Shown: positions 28,201-39,228 of the stretch, piece after piece | Position numbering within the stretch: the first letter of the stretch is position 1 | Layout: every line of letters begins with the position of its first letter | Source: Glandiceps talaboti | Taxonomy: Eukaryota > Hemichordata > Enteropneusta > Spengelidae | Length of the DNA: 64,000 nt | Reading direction: 5' to 3' | Assembly (NCBI RefSeq): GCF_964340395.1 | Contig: NC_135555.1 | Span: 3,513,501-3,577,500, forward strand | The notes under the pieces: generated by a model | The model's database searches: none | What the model was told of the DNA's origin: nothing | The model's input: the letters and a program-made list of their open reading frames with translations, nothing else | Made by a program: the position numbers and the translations under genes

Positions 28201-31200
28201 GTAAATACCCTGACAGTGACACTTGTCCAGTGAATTGTAGCACTGTAAAACAGACAGTGACACTTGTCCAGTGTATTGTAACACTGTAAAACAGACAGTG
28301 ACACTTGTCCAGTGTATTGTAACACTGTAAAACAGACAGTGACACTTGTCCAGTGTATTGTAGCACTGTAAAACAGACAGTGACACTTGTCCAGTGTATT
28401 GTAGCACTGTAAAACAGACAGTGACACTTGTCCAGTGTATTGTAGCACTGTAAAACAGACAGTGACACTTGTCCAGTGTATTGTAGCACTGTAAAACAGA
28501 CAGTGACACTTGTCCAGTGCATTTCAACACTGTAAACTATATCTGTATCTGTATCTGTATCTGTATCTGTATCTGTATCTGTATCTGTATCTGTATCTGT
28601 ATCTGTGTCTGTGTCTGTGTCTGTGTCTGTGTGCCCAATAGGGAACTTGCAATCCAAACTGAGCATGCTCAGACGCAAAGGACTATGGGATTATCTGTGG
28701 TTATCATAATACCTGATCTGGAGCTACTGATAAAATTAACCTCCCACAAAGATCAGGGTGACTATGAATTGATCATTCCTGGTTATAAACTATGTAACAA
28801 TATTGTTTACAATGCTAATTGATTAGTATTTATTATCACATTTCCCATGATGCAACATTCAATATGGCGGGTTTGCAAGTTCCCTGTTTGATGCACTATT
28901 TATACAGAGTAATACCTTGTGTTGCACCAAACTGAAATGTTTGCCTATTTCATACCATGTGGTGACCTACAAGAATTTTATAACAAATTTTGTATCATTT
29001 TGACCCACAACGAAATACTAAGATCCAAGATTTAAAGATTTTAATCTCAATATTTTAAATATCTAAATAATGTAAATATCACTGAACATGGTTTTTACCT
29101 TGAAAGCTGAGTATAAAATAAAATGTTTCCAATAGTTGAATGGTTAGTCAGTGGAAAGGGAATGATTTCAATGTTTGTGTAATGGAGGGGGAGGGGAAGA
29201 GGGGTATCAGGGTCAGAGTTCAAACTGAGCAGAGCATGAAAGTCAAATAAAGGTTCAGGACAATTTGAACTAGACTCTCTCACAGTCCCGACTGCATCGC
29301 ATTGCTAAAAGAGCTGTTTTGTATGTACCGATATCTACTGCAGAATTGTAATGTGGGCCCTTATCGATACATAGGGCTAATCATTTGTTGATGTGTTACT
29401 GAGATGCCCAGGGGGGCAGGGGTTGCAATAACACAGATTTGCAGTAACATGTCAACAAATAATTAGCCCTATTTAGTCGATGAGCGCCCACAGTTCAAGG
29501 ATATTCTAGTAAAATTATGCGGTAGATATTGGTACATACAAAACAGCTAATGGCAATGCTGCTCCCAAAGACTTGTGAGAGAGTCTAAATTTGAAAATGT
29601 TAGATGTGAATCTGACTACTTAGCTCATGATATTTATGATTATTATATTGGCATAAAATATAGTAGTCATTAGTAGATGGACATATTTCAGAGTACTTCC
29701 ACAACTTGTCATCAGCCCATATTTTAATGGTTAACTAAATAATATTGACATGTAGATATAGTAAAATTAGTCCCAGTCAGTATTTTGTTGCAACACATCA
29801 TGCTTTTGATTAATATCTTTCCAAGGAAATATGAGAAGAAAGTGCACTTAACGTATTTGTCTTAAAAATTATGAAGAACTAGGAAATTAAACTATTTAAA
29901 TTTAGAAATAGTTATCTTGAAATTGAAGCTAACTCTTAGAATATTAGTGAAAATAAATTGTACTTGAAATTCCTTCTTTATCTTCAAGTTGAAGATAATT
30001 GTGGCACAGAATGTAATGTTAAGGAGCAAAATTGGTGAACCTTCCTTTATAATACTGTACATGTACATGGTTATATAAGTACTAAAGGGGAACACCACTA
30101 CAGAAAACAGACATTTTCATAAAATTTGTGTTCTGGAGTGTCATTTCATGATTTTACATCTACAAGTACTCATGGTTGAACAGTTGAGTAATTATTTCTG
30201 CTGATTTCCATAAGGCAGTATAACCCATAGCAAAGATATCATATTAACTGGCACAAGATCAACTTGATGTTTCTCTGAAATCACAAGTAATTCTAGGTGA
30301 TGTAAAATCAAGAAATGACTCTCCAGAACACACATTTTATGAAAATGCGTTTTATTTCCTGGAGCAGCATTCACTTTACATAAAGTAGAACGACATCATG
30401 AACAGAATAAACAATCTGTTACAAACACATTTCAGACTGATTTTAAATGTTTAGTAGGTTTGCAATCTGGAGAAAAATGAAAAGAAAGAAAAAAGTATCC
30501 CTGCCAGCTGAAAATAGGTACATTAGCAATTTCTACATATTCCACTATAGTGGTTGTTCTGCCGCCATATGGCAGTTCATTGACCATGTTCCATTAGTGT
30601 ATACCTTTAAATTAAGCACTTTACAGGTTGTGAAAAGAGTGTAAAGTCCTTGCCAATTTAAACCAGATTAGTTGAAAAGAAACATTCCTACTAAAAGAGA
30701 GGTTTTCAATCTCAACAAGTTGTCATTGTTATTTACCATCATGTCGATGTATGACCCCTAGCCATTGCAGTAATTAGTACATTAAACACCAGCTGATTCC
30801 AAGCCACTAAAACATTTTGCAAGTAATCGGAAATTCTATTGAAATCGCCACCACTTTTCTCCCCTTAATAGCTTCAGTGTGAAGGACTTAATAAGAGTTC
30901 AGTGTTTTTTATTCATGCTCCTTCCTTAAAAAGAACAAAAATATACATTTCATCAATAATGTAAGCTTCAGTATGTATGAAGGAGATAGAAGCATTCAGT
31001 GAGTTTTATTCATATTCCCTTTAAAAAAGTAACAAAATATTGGTGACAATACTCTTATGACCTGTCTTTCATATTTTTTTCATGAATGATAGTTAATATC
31101 AACAAAGTTACAATAATAAGAATGTTACTTTATTTCCTAGAATCATAAAACATAAATAATAATTGATAATTTTCTTTTGTAGAAGAATAACTACAGTAAA

Positions 31201-34200
31201 GATACCTCCAGGATATGTTGTGTTATAAGGTTCTTAATGCACTGTAGCTATACATAGATACATGGATTCATTACTTACAAACATAGAGTAACTGATGATT
31301 TTTTGGACAAGATATTAAGTGTGTCTTAGACCATATGTTGTGTTATAAGGTTATTAATGCACTGTAGCTATACATAGATACATGGTTTCATTACTTACAA
31401 ACATAGAGTAACTGATGATTTTTTGGACAAGATATTAAGTGTGTCTTAGACCATATGTTGTGTTATAAGGTTATTAATGCACTGTAGCTATACATAGATA
31501 CATGGTTTCATTACTTACAAACATAGAGTAACTGATGATTTTTTGGACAAGATATTAAGTGTGTCTTAGACCATATGTTGTGATGTAAGGTTATTAATGC
31601 ACTGTAGCTATACATAGATACATGGTTTCATTACTTACAAACGTAGAGTAACTGATGATTTTTTGGACAAGATATTAAGTGTGTCTTAGACCATATGTTG
31701 TGTTATAAGGTTATTAATGCACTGTAGCTATACATAGATACATGGTTTCATTACTTACAAACGTAGAGTAACTGATGATTTTTTGGGACAAGATATTAAG
31801 TGTGTCTTAGACCATATGTTGTGATGTAAGGTTCTTAATGCACTGTAGCTATACATAGATACATGGATTCATTACTTACAAACGTAGAGTAACTGATGAT
31901 TTTTTGGGACAAGATATTAAGTGTGTCTTAGACCATATGTTGTGATGTAAGGTTCTTAATGCACTGTAGCTATACATAGATACATGGATTCATTACTTAC
32001 AAACGTAGAGTAACTGATGATTTTTTGGGACAAGATATTAAGTGTGTCTTAGACCATATGTTGTGATGTAAGGTTCTTAATGCACTGTAGCTATACATAG
32101 ATACATGGATTCATTACTTACAAACGTAGAGTAACTGATGATTTTTTGGGACAAGATATTAAGTGTGTCTTAGACCATATGTTGTGATGTAAGGTTCTTA
32201 ATGCACTGTAGCTATACATAGATACATGGATTCATTACTTACAAACGTAGAGTAACTGATGATTTTTTGGGACAAGATATTAAGTGTGTCTTAGACCATA
32301 TGTTGTGATGTAAGGTTCTTAATGCACTGTAGCTATACATAGATACATGGATTCATTACTTACAAACGTAGAGTAACTGATGATTTTTTGGGACAAGATA
32401 TTAAGTGTGTCTTAGACCATATGTTGTGATGTAAGGTTCTTAATGCACTGTAGCTATACATAGATACATGGATTCATTACTTACAAACGTAGAGTAACTG
32501 ATGATTTTTTGGGACAAGATATTAAGTGTGTCTTAGACCATATGTTGTGTTATAAGGTTATTAATGCACTGTAGCTATACATAGATACATAGTTTCATTA
32601 CTTACAAACATAGAGTAACTGATGATTTTTTGGACAAGATATTAAGTGTGTCTTAGACCATATGTTGTGTTATAAGGTTATTAATGCACTGTAGCTATAC
32701 ATAGATACATGGTTTCATTACTTACAAACATAGAGTAACTGATGATTTTTTGGACAAGATATTAAGTGTGTCTTAGACCATATGTTGTGTTATAAGGTTA
32801 TTAATGCACTGTAGCTATACATAGATACATGGTTTCATTACTTACAAACATAGAGTAACTGATGATTTTTTGGACAAGATATTAAGTGTGTCTTAGACCA
32901 TATGTTGTGATGTAAGGTTATTAATGCACTGTAGCTATACATAGATACATGGTTTCATTACTTACAAACGTAGAGTAACTGATGATTTTTTTGGACAAGA
33001 TATTAAGGGTGTCTTAGACCATATGTTGTGATGTAAGGTTCTTAGTGCATTGTAGCTATACATAGATACATAGATACATGGTTTCATTACTTACAAACGT
33101 AGAGTAACTGATGATGTTTTGGACAAAATATTAAGGGTGTCTTAGACCATATGTTGTGATGTAAGGTTCTTAATGCACTGTAGCTATACATATAGATACA
33201 TGGTTTCATTACTTACAAACGTAGAGTAACTGATAATGTTTTGGACATGATATTAAGGGTGTCTTAGACCATATGTTGTGATGTAAGGTTATTAATGCAT
33301 TCTAGCGATACATAGATACATGGTTTCATTACTTACAAACGTAGAGTAACTGATGATTTTTTGGACAAGATATTAAGGGTGTCTTAGACCATATGTTGCA
33401 ATTTCTGAACATTCCTTGTAAAAGTCATTCAGCAAACACTTTCATTTTAATAATGCCAAAAAAATGCTATCAAAACAGTTACCTGAACACAGATATGCTG
33501 TCTCCATGACAACTACGAAAAGGTAATTCTATGGAAAATACTACCAAATCTTTCTTTGAAAGCTTAGTGTAACAACATACACACACAAAATATGATACTT
33601 AGATATTTTTTTTTTTTACACCAAAAATGTAGTTTTCAAGGTAAAAAAGTAATAACAGCTATCTTGGAACATGGATTCACTTATCAGGGTTCTTGCTTCT
33701 AGAAATGCTGCTTTATTCAATGCTAAGGGGTCATTTCATCTGAGTCTACTTGTGTTTGTTGACTGACAGGGAATCATCACAATTAATTGTGTATACGTTG
33801 TTTTTGTTGTTACTTATATGTCAGTCAACAAACAAACAAACAAACAAACAAACAAACACAAGTATACTCAAATATGTACAGGAAGTCAACAAACAAACAA
33901 ACAAACAAACAAACACAAGTATACTCAAATATGTACAGGAAGTCAACTAACAAACAAATACAAGTATACTCAAATATGTACAGGAAGTAAACACATGTAT
34001 ATCTGCTACATAATTAGCCTGATGAAACACAGACATTGTTATATTATGTAAGGTGTAACAGGAAAATATGGTGTATCCACATTGCAGACAGTAACAGAAT
34101 TACAGTAATTACTGTGTAAATGAGCTGCACCACAGGAAGGTATCAGATTAAAAATACATTAATTTAATGAACTACCCTGGGGTCAGTTTAATGCCTTGTT

Positions 34201-37200
34201 TGACTTTAATAACATCAGTCACTAATTGCTTTCATCATGTTACCACCATACATAGTAGAAAAACTCTCCATATTGTGTGTTTCATGTTCCATTTGGTGCT
34301 TTTAGTTAATCGTTCATTGTCAAGGAGTTTATTAGGCTAGTTTGGCATCTGATTTAGACCAGTTTATTACACTTTATTAAGCGAGAGGGAGAGACACACA
34401 GACATGTACATACATACATTTACATAGTATTTTTATGTATGTACACACACACACACAAACACATACATATATACATACGTATGTATGGTGCATGTACGTC
34501 ACATAATACCATACACACACACACACACACACACACACATTATGAAATCGGATGGCAGTGTATAAAAAAAGAGCTGAAAGAAAAATGCAGAAAGTGTTGA
34601 GAAAGAAAGAATTCTAGAGACAATCAGTTGTACATGTATGGGTATAAAGATCGCTTGAAAGCAAACATTGTAATAATCAATAGAGCAAGCCATTAGTAAA
34701 CTCTTGACATCCCACACATTGTTTTATTCCCACAGATCTGAAATACGGTTTATGAACATGCACAAACTGTATGTATGTCCTGTTTACAATATTATCTCAT
34801 GTCAGAAATATAACTAATTCAGCACTATAAGTCCATTACCATCTCTGATATCTGAATTAAACAAAAAAAGGAATTCTCAAACTCTGAGATGTGTCTAAGT
34901 GTAGGCATACATGTGAATACTAAGGTAGTATTTGATATCTGGATATCCTTGCAGACAATTTACTATTAAACTATTTAACTCAGTGGAAAGGAAGTAAGTC
35001 TAGATGCCATGCCAATTCTAAGGCAGTTCATGTCTTTCAACGTAAACAAAACAGCATGAATTCAAGGCTAGATGGTAGCTGATGGTGTGATGTTTTGAGG
35101 TCTGACTATCTAATCTGACCTTTTTTCATTTAGAACTGCCAATGTGAACCATATTTTATCTGAAGCTGGATGTACTATTGTAATTCTAGAGTTTAAAACT
35201 GAAGTACTCAGTCTTATGATGTCAGTCAAAGACTTTTTACTTGGAAATCTGTCATACACTCAAAAACATAACTGTGAAAATGCTTTTTGAATTAAAAATA
35301 TTGGTGTGTTTATCAGGTATGTCCCTTAAAAATAGTGTACGCTTATATGAAGAGCGCCATCAGTGGTCATAGTATGGATATGTGGACAAAACCATTTATT
35401 GTGGCGACATCTAGTTAATAGATCAACTTAATACAGAACACTGTTTATGTTTCTTTTGCTAATTTAATTGCACAGATCATACCCAAAATCTGATCAGTTG
35501 TAACCATACCCCATGGAATTTTGTTACAATCAACCCTTGCATTTTTTGAGGAACTGATGACACAGACAGGCAGGCAGGCAGACAACTACATGTACAGACA
35601 GACAGACAGCCAACATTACCATAAATACCTCTCCCATACAGGGAGGTAAAAATAGAATTAACATGAGTAAAATGCTTGCCAGTCACATGATGTAAACAAA
35701 TGTTCAAAATTATGGCTAGAGTGCGATGGCTCAATACATGGAATTTCTGAAAAGAAAGCATTTTTAGTCAAAACAACTTGTGTCTGTGATAAAGCAATGC
35801 AATCTATTGTATATCACCTATATAATGCTTGTTGGAATACAACCCACTGTCTGAATTACACCCATCACTTCCTCCAGTCATACCCACTGACCTGTGCCTG
35901 ATATAATTACAGAACAAAATTGCAAGGTATTTCAAAGTGTCTGAACTTGTAATGATCCTTGTAAAGGCATGTATGGTGATACAGTACAGCTGTAATCGAG
36001 TATCCCAATGTGGAACAGAATGTAACCAACACAGAGAGGTATTCAACATTGACTTTGTTGAAGTCTCTCAATAGTTTATTCATTAGGTGTATTCTGAAGT
36101 GTAATTTAGTATGTAGTACGTCATTGACTGACTGCACAATTTAATGCAATTGTGCAGTCTGTTGCAACCTTCTTTTTGTTGCCTCATGTTTTTATGAAAC
36201 ACGGTTGGAGTGGGATATCTCTCTTGAGGCACTTTCTTTCAATTTGATATTAGTTGTGCTTGAGTGGTTTCAGCACACACACAGTTGCTCAATGATATGT
36301 CCCCAGAAGGTTTTCAAAGACTGCAAATCAAGGCCTGTGGGTAAATGTAGTATAATCTTGTATTACACACAGTATTTTGTTGACACTAGAAATTAGAGGT
36401 AAAAGAGCTGAATAAGTGTCATCCTACAGTGTGTACAGAGAATATCGTAGAATGGCTTTTGTCAACTGTCAGTGTGTAACCAGTGTGGTGATCTTTTCAC
36501 ATTAAGTACAGGGATTTCAAAGTAATTTGTGGTTGTATGGAGACCTATGCCACAATTACTGTATGGATTCCCAAAGGGTCAGCTGATGCCCTGCAGGCGT
36601 ACAGACGTCTGTGTATTTTACCACACCCTGGTACTGTGTTATTGCCAAAACAATTACATTGTATACTTTTGCAGTTTTCTGTCACAGCGCCCTCAAACTA
36701 TGAAAACAACTGATGTCAGTTCTCTGGCAGAGTTTCCCAATATCCTTGCACTAGTTTCCTAATGGTAACCAAATTATGGAAAATATCAGGACTACATTTT
36801 TCTTAAATTCTCAGAAGACTTGATGAGAAGCATATGAAACATAGCTTTCTCTTGCAGTTTTAAACCATTATAAAACTAAAAACTGAAACACACTTAAATG
36901 TGGGTGAAGCAAGAGAGAGAAACAGTTTATAGAAGAGTATACTATACAATGTACCTGTTATTGTGTATGAGTGAAAGATATGTGATTGTGAGGAGTGACT
37001 ACACAGAGTACCCACCATGACAAATATTTCTGTCTATAGTGAAACATAATAGGACAACATAGAATAAATGGAGTAGAAAGCTAGGCAGTGGAGTAACAGT
37101 GTTCCTATCAACAATATATCAAAATCACACAATTAACCATCAAACAATGATATATGTATCTGTATAATCTGTTTGTGGCCTACCCACAATGTCACATTCA

Positions 37201-39228
37201 ATCCAGTCCCATTTTGCTTCTACACCAGCTAGCAGCAGTTTGTGGCCTACCCACAATGTCACATTCAGTCTCAATTTGTTATTACACCAGCTAGCAGCAG
37301 TAAGTGAACAAAGCTAGAGAATCTACATAGTCAAAACCTTTTGTAAACACTTTCATATTTACAGTTTTGTGAAATTGGTGTATATATTTTGTAGGTTGTA
37401 AAACATCCTAAATGCATTTGTTGTACATTGTAGTTTCAGCTACACTTTAGGTTCCTTTAATGTTGGCAATAAACTGTGTATCTGTCATTTGCTGTTATAT
37501 TGACATTGTTATTTGGATTACAATTATCATTATCAGAATGTCGTCTGTTCTTTTTTATAGGCTTGTTCATTCAGGTGGACCAGGTAGCATGTCTAATCAG
37601 AAGAGTAGTGAATTGTTGTTTGGGTCTAGAACTGGAACAAGAAACGGTATCGAGGCACACCAGTTCCGAGTGGATTCACAGAGAGACTTAGCAGCATGGT
37701 CAAGAGCTCTAGTACAAGGTTCACATAATGCTGCTAGTATCATCAAAGAAATTAATTGTGGTAAGGAGGACAGTTGTACTAAAATATCAAAATATTTTGA
37801 CATATGGGGTTCTGTTAGTCAGTTGTGATTCCAAATCACCTGCATGTAAAGACAGTACTCCCTTATATACTTGCTTTGTGTAGTATCTGGTATCTCACAA
37901 TTTTGTTTATTGGGATGCAAAACCAATAAAAAATTTGCTCTTTCTCTTTCCTGTAATGCAAGAAGGTAAGAATATAATGAGAAGTTCATCTAAAGTATTT
38001 CGCATTTGACTTTGTACATTTGACAAACAAAAAAACAGCAGCAGAATAAAAAAAATGACTGAAATTTTGGAATGTATCCAGTAATATGATAAATATGCTT
38101 TATTTTACAGCGGTAACTTTCCAAGGCAAGGAATCTCGACTCACCTTACACTATGACACTGGTTTTACACTAACTGATGCCAGACCTGAAGCTCAAGAAG
38201 GGGGTCGCACTGCCATTATGTGGTCATTTCCATTTGAAAAACTCAGATTCTCATCAGACGATGGAAATAGAATGCTGTGGCTAGATTTTGGGGCTGGAGA
38301 AGGAGAATTCGTAAGTATCTCAAGAACATTGTTACAGGTAGATTTTAGGGAGCTGTCATTATGTATGTTCAGAGGGGGAGGAGTGGTCAAAAGAATTGCT
38401 GAATAACTGTTGAAAATTTGAGTGACACCCCACTGCAGCCTCCACTGCTCCCAGCCTTAATCTTCCTATCTATAAAATATTGTTGTGTCCTTCCCCTTCC
38501 CACTTTACTCTTGTTTGCCCAATTCCCCCCCCCCGTGTAAATAATGGCAGCTCCCTTACAAGTCTTTTCTGTCAAAGAAAATGATCCTTACTATTAAGAC
38601 AGGAAACAACTAATTTTAATATCAAGCTATTCCTTGCTTATCATGAAAGCTATATAACATACACATACAAGTGTGGTTCGAGTGTCTACAACTTGGTTCA
38701 AGTGTCTACAACAAACTTTTCTTGGATAACAGAAGACCGTGACTATATTCAAGGTTATCGTAGTAAAGATAAGTTATAGTCTCAAAAAGTGGTCTCTAGG
38801 TGTGAAGTGAGTCAGAAATTCAAGCTGTTTTTGTATAGTCACTGTAGTAATTTATTTTTAAAAAACTAATTCAAAAACCGTCACAGAAGCTTTGTACTCA
38901 ACAGGTGTGTATTTTCAAAACACCTAGCCATTGGAATGTCTGTTTCAGAATTCATTTTGATGCAGAAATTCTTTAGAAAATTGACTTACACTGCAGCAAA
39001 GATTACTGCAACGTATACAGCAACTCTTTATAGTCAAATTAAGGTGGAAACTTTGTTAAATATTGTACACTAGTCACTCAAATATTTTCATTCCAGAAAT
39101 ATAGCAAATCTCACTAATTTTTGTTAACATTTCAGGAACTGGATCTGCATACATGCCCCAAACCAGTGGTTTTTGTACTCCATACCTTCTTGTCTGCCAA
39201 AGTCACAAGGATGGGCTTATTTGCATAA
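21874..39228 (+). CDS. SNTB: Syntrophin (beta-type), 3' part of gene, five coding exons
   Basis: Syntrophins are cytoplasmic adaptors of the dystrophin complex. They bind dystrophin through PH2 and the C-terminal SU domain, and recruit channels and signalling proteins through PDZ. Joining 21874-22280, 23966-24108, 37561-37760, 38111-38310 and 39136-39228 gives 346 residues plus a stop, with all splice phases compatible (1,0,2,1,0). In order they encode the stretch after PDZ beginning [11 protein letters not shown], the second half of PH1 (around [11 protein letters not shown] and WFSAIHANV), PH2 (from YMGWLSEQ through WTREEW to [16 protein letters not shown]), and the SU domain ending [20 protein letters not shown]. 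Exon boundaries and residues follow vertebrate beta-syntrophins as I remember them. The PDZ and first half of PH1 were not found in 1-21.9 kb, so the gene starts off the left edge. Beta-type is favoured by the PWTREEW and CKDANSA regions; an alpha-type assignment cannot be excluded for a single invertebrate ancestor-like gene. Confidence 0.94.
22281..23965 (+). other. Syntrophin intron (1.7 kb)
   Basis: Bounded by a GTGAGT donor and an AG acceptor. It contains a reverse-orientation fragment of the 28.6-kb element (about 22590-22635), one copy of a dispersed repeat (22628-22745) and a poly-G run at 23409-23427. No coding sequence was recognised. Confidence 0.8.
23966..24108 (+). CDS. SNTB: Syntrophin exon: PH2 first half
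   Basis: The acceptor CTATTAG ends at 23965 and the donor GTAAGT starts at 24109. The phase is 0 in and 2 out. It translates as [17 protein letters not shown], then [16 protein letters not shown], then SHPLLATR, the typical PH2 strand and PWTR loop of syntrophins. The exon is too short to stand out as an ORF and was found by matching the family. Confidence 0.93.
25555..26060. repeat. Dispersed repeat with ATCCAATATGGC core, copy 2, with internal triplication
   Basis: Same family as 6755-7180. A 62-64-bp block (CCAATATGGCCGCCGACTAC, TGTAAAACTCTATGGTATAT, CAAAATTGAGCCATTTTA) is tandemly triplicated at about 25693-25880. Confidence 0.78.
26790..27010. repeat. Nested tandem repeat
   Basis: A 17-bp unit (CATATCACATAACAAAA) is repeated four times at about 26820-26875. 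It lies inside a larger block (AGTCCTCAANTCTTNACTAA, ATTACACCACA) that recurs three times. Confidence 0.8.
28125..28537. repeat. 41-bp minisatellite, ten units
   Basis: Units start at 28125, 28169, 28213, 28254, then every 41 bases to 28500. Each reads ACAGTGACACTTGTCCAGTG, TATTGTARCACTGTAAAACA, G. The first two units are 44 bases long and more diverged; the last eight are near identical. The minus strand is open in three frames, which gives misleading repeat proteins. Confidence 0.93.
28538..28633. repeat. TATCTG / TGTCTG hexamer microsatellite
   Basis: About twelve TATCTG hexamers are followed by four TGTCTG hexamers. The run directly abuts the 41-bp minisatellite. Confidence 0.95.
28631..28895. 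mobile_element. Element with short inverted ends (AGGGAACTTGCAA)
   Basis: The left end AATAGGGAACTTGCAATCC and the right end GGGTTTGCAAGTTCCCTGTT are inverted over about 16 bases. The left end, with AACTGAGCATGCT, recurs in reverse orientation at about 22590-22635, so this is a dispersed family. Confidence 0.6.
29273..29585. mobile_element. 313-bp MITE with long terminal inverted repeats and TA flanks
   Basis: The terminal 12 bases GACTCTCTCACA and TGTGAGAGAGTC are perfect inverted repeats. The arms remain recognisably inverted for about 130 bases, for example GTACCGATATCTACTGC against GCGGTAGATATTGGTAC, and AGGGCTAATCATTTGTTGA against its partner. Both ends are flanked by TA, as expected for Tc1/mariner-type insertion. 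There is no coding capacity, so it is non-autonomous. Confidence 0.78.
30090..30370. mobile_element. Foldback element with 49-bp inverted arms
   Basis: Arms 30112-30160 (CATTTTCATAAAATTTGTGT..) and 30299-30347 match at 46 of 49 positions in inverted orientation. Weaker similarity continues outward for about 20 bases on each side. The interior of about 138 bases has no coding sequence. Confidence 0.75.
31213..33390. repeat. 120-121-bp satellite, 18 tandem units
   Basis: Units start at 31213 and recur every 120 or 121 bases to 33271; the phrase CCATATGTTGTG marks each start. Units 6-11 (31814-32539) are a run of essentially identical 121-bp copies carrying GATGTAAGGTTCTT, GGATTCATT, ACGTAGAG and TGGGACAAG. 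Most units on either side are 120-bp copies with TTATAAGGTTATT, GGTTTCATT, ACATAGAG and TGGACAAG. The last three units are more diverged and two are longer (128 and 122 bp). Confidence 0.96.
33826..33990. repeat. AAAC-rich tandem repeat, three units
   Basis: The block GTCAACAAACAAACAAACAA, then ACAAACACAAGTATACTCAA, then ATATGTACAGGAA is repeated three times with different AAAC run lengths. Overlapping QTNK-type open frames are by-products. Confidence 0.9.
37171..37301. repeat. 67-bp tandem duplication
   Basis: GTTTGTGGCCTACCCACAAT starts at 37171 and again at 37238. Both copies end with TACACCAGCTAGCAGCAGT. Confidence 0.88.
37561..37760 (+). CDS. SNTB: Syntrophin exon: PH2 second half
   Basis: The acceptor TTTTTTATAG ends at 37560 and the donor GTAAGG starts at 37761. 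The phase is 2 in and 1 out. It encodes LVHSGGPGS, the [15 protein letters not shown] core and the C-terminal PH helix [17 protein letters not shown] followed by IIKEINC. It lies 13.4 kb downstream of the previous exon. Confidence 0.94.
37761..39135 (+). other. Last two syntrophin introns (37761-38110, 38311-39135)
   Basis: Both are bounded by consensus GTAAG donors and AG acceptors. Apart from exon 38111-38310 nothing else was seen, except a small direct duplication (GAGTGTCTACAAC) near 38690. Confidence 0.8.
38111..38310 (+). CDS. SNTB: Syntrophin exon: SU domain first part
   Basis: The acceptor TATTTTACAG ends at 38110 and the donor GTAAGT starts at 38311. The phase is 1 in and 0 out. It encodes [18 protein letters not shown], then [20 protein letters not shown] and DFGAGEGEF, the syntrophin-unique region that helps bind dystrophin. 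Confidence 0.94.
39136..39228 (+). CDS. SNTB: Syntrophin last coding exon: SU C-terminus
   Basis: The acceptor AACATTTCAG ends at 39135. The 30 codons plus TAA encode [17 protein letters not shown], then [12 protein letters not shown]. This is the near-invariant syntrophin C-terminus. The exon is far too short to be listed by an ORF length cutoff. Confidence 0.94.
   Translation, partial: ELDLHTCPKPVVFVLHTFLSAKVTRMGLFA

Larger units (their letters stand above)
24109..37560 (+). other. Syntrophin intron (13.4 kb), repeat-rich
   Basis: Bounded by a GTAAGT donor and an AG acceptor in matching phase. It holds a triplicated 62-64-bp repeat near 25.7 kb, tandem repeats at 26.8-27.0 kb, the 41-bp minisatellite at 28.1 kb, foldback elements at 29.3 and 30.1 kb, the 120-bp satellite at 31.2-33.4 kb and an AAAC-rich repeat at 33.8 kb. 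No nested gene was recognised on either strand. Confidence 0.8.

Noticed and set aside
28098-28678. Three overlapping minus-strand frames of 116-167 codons with repeated [14 protein letters not shown]
   Set aside because: Products of a 41-bp minisatellite and adjacent hexamer repeat; no unique sequence, splice or family signal.
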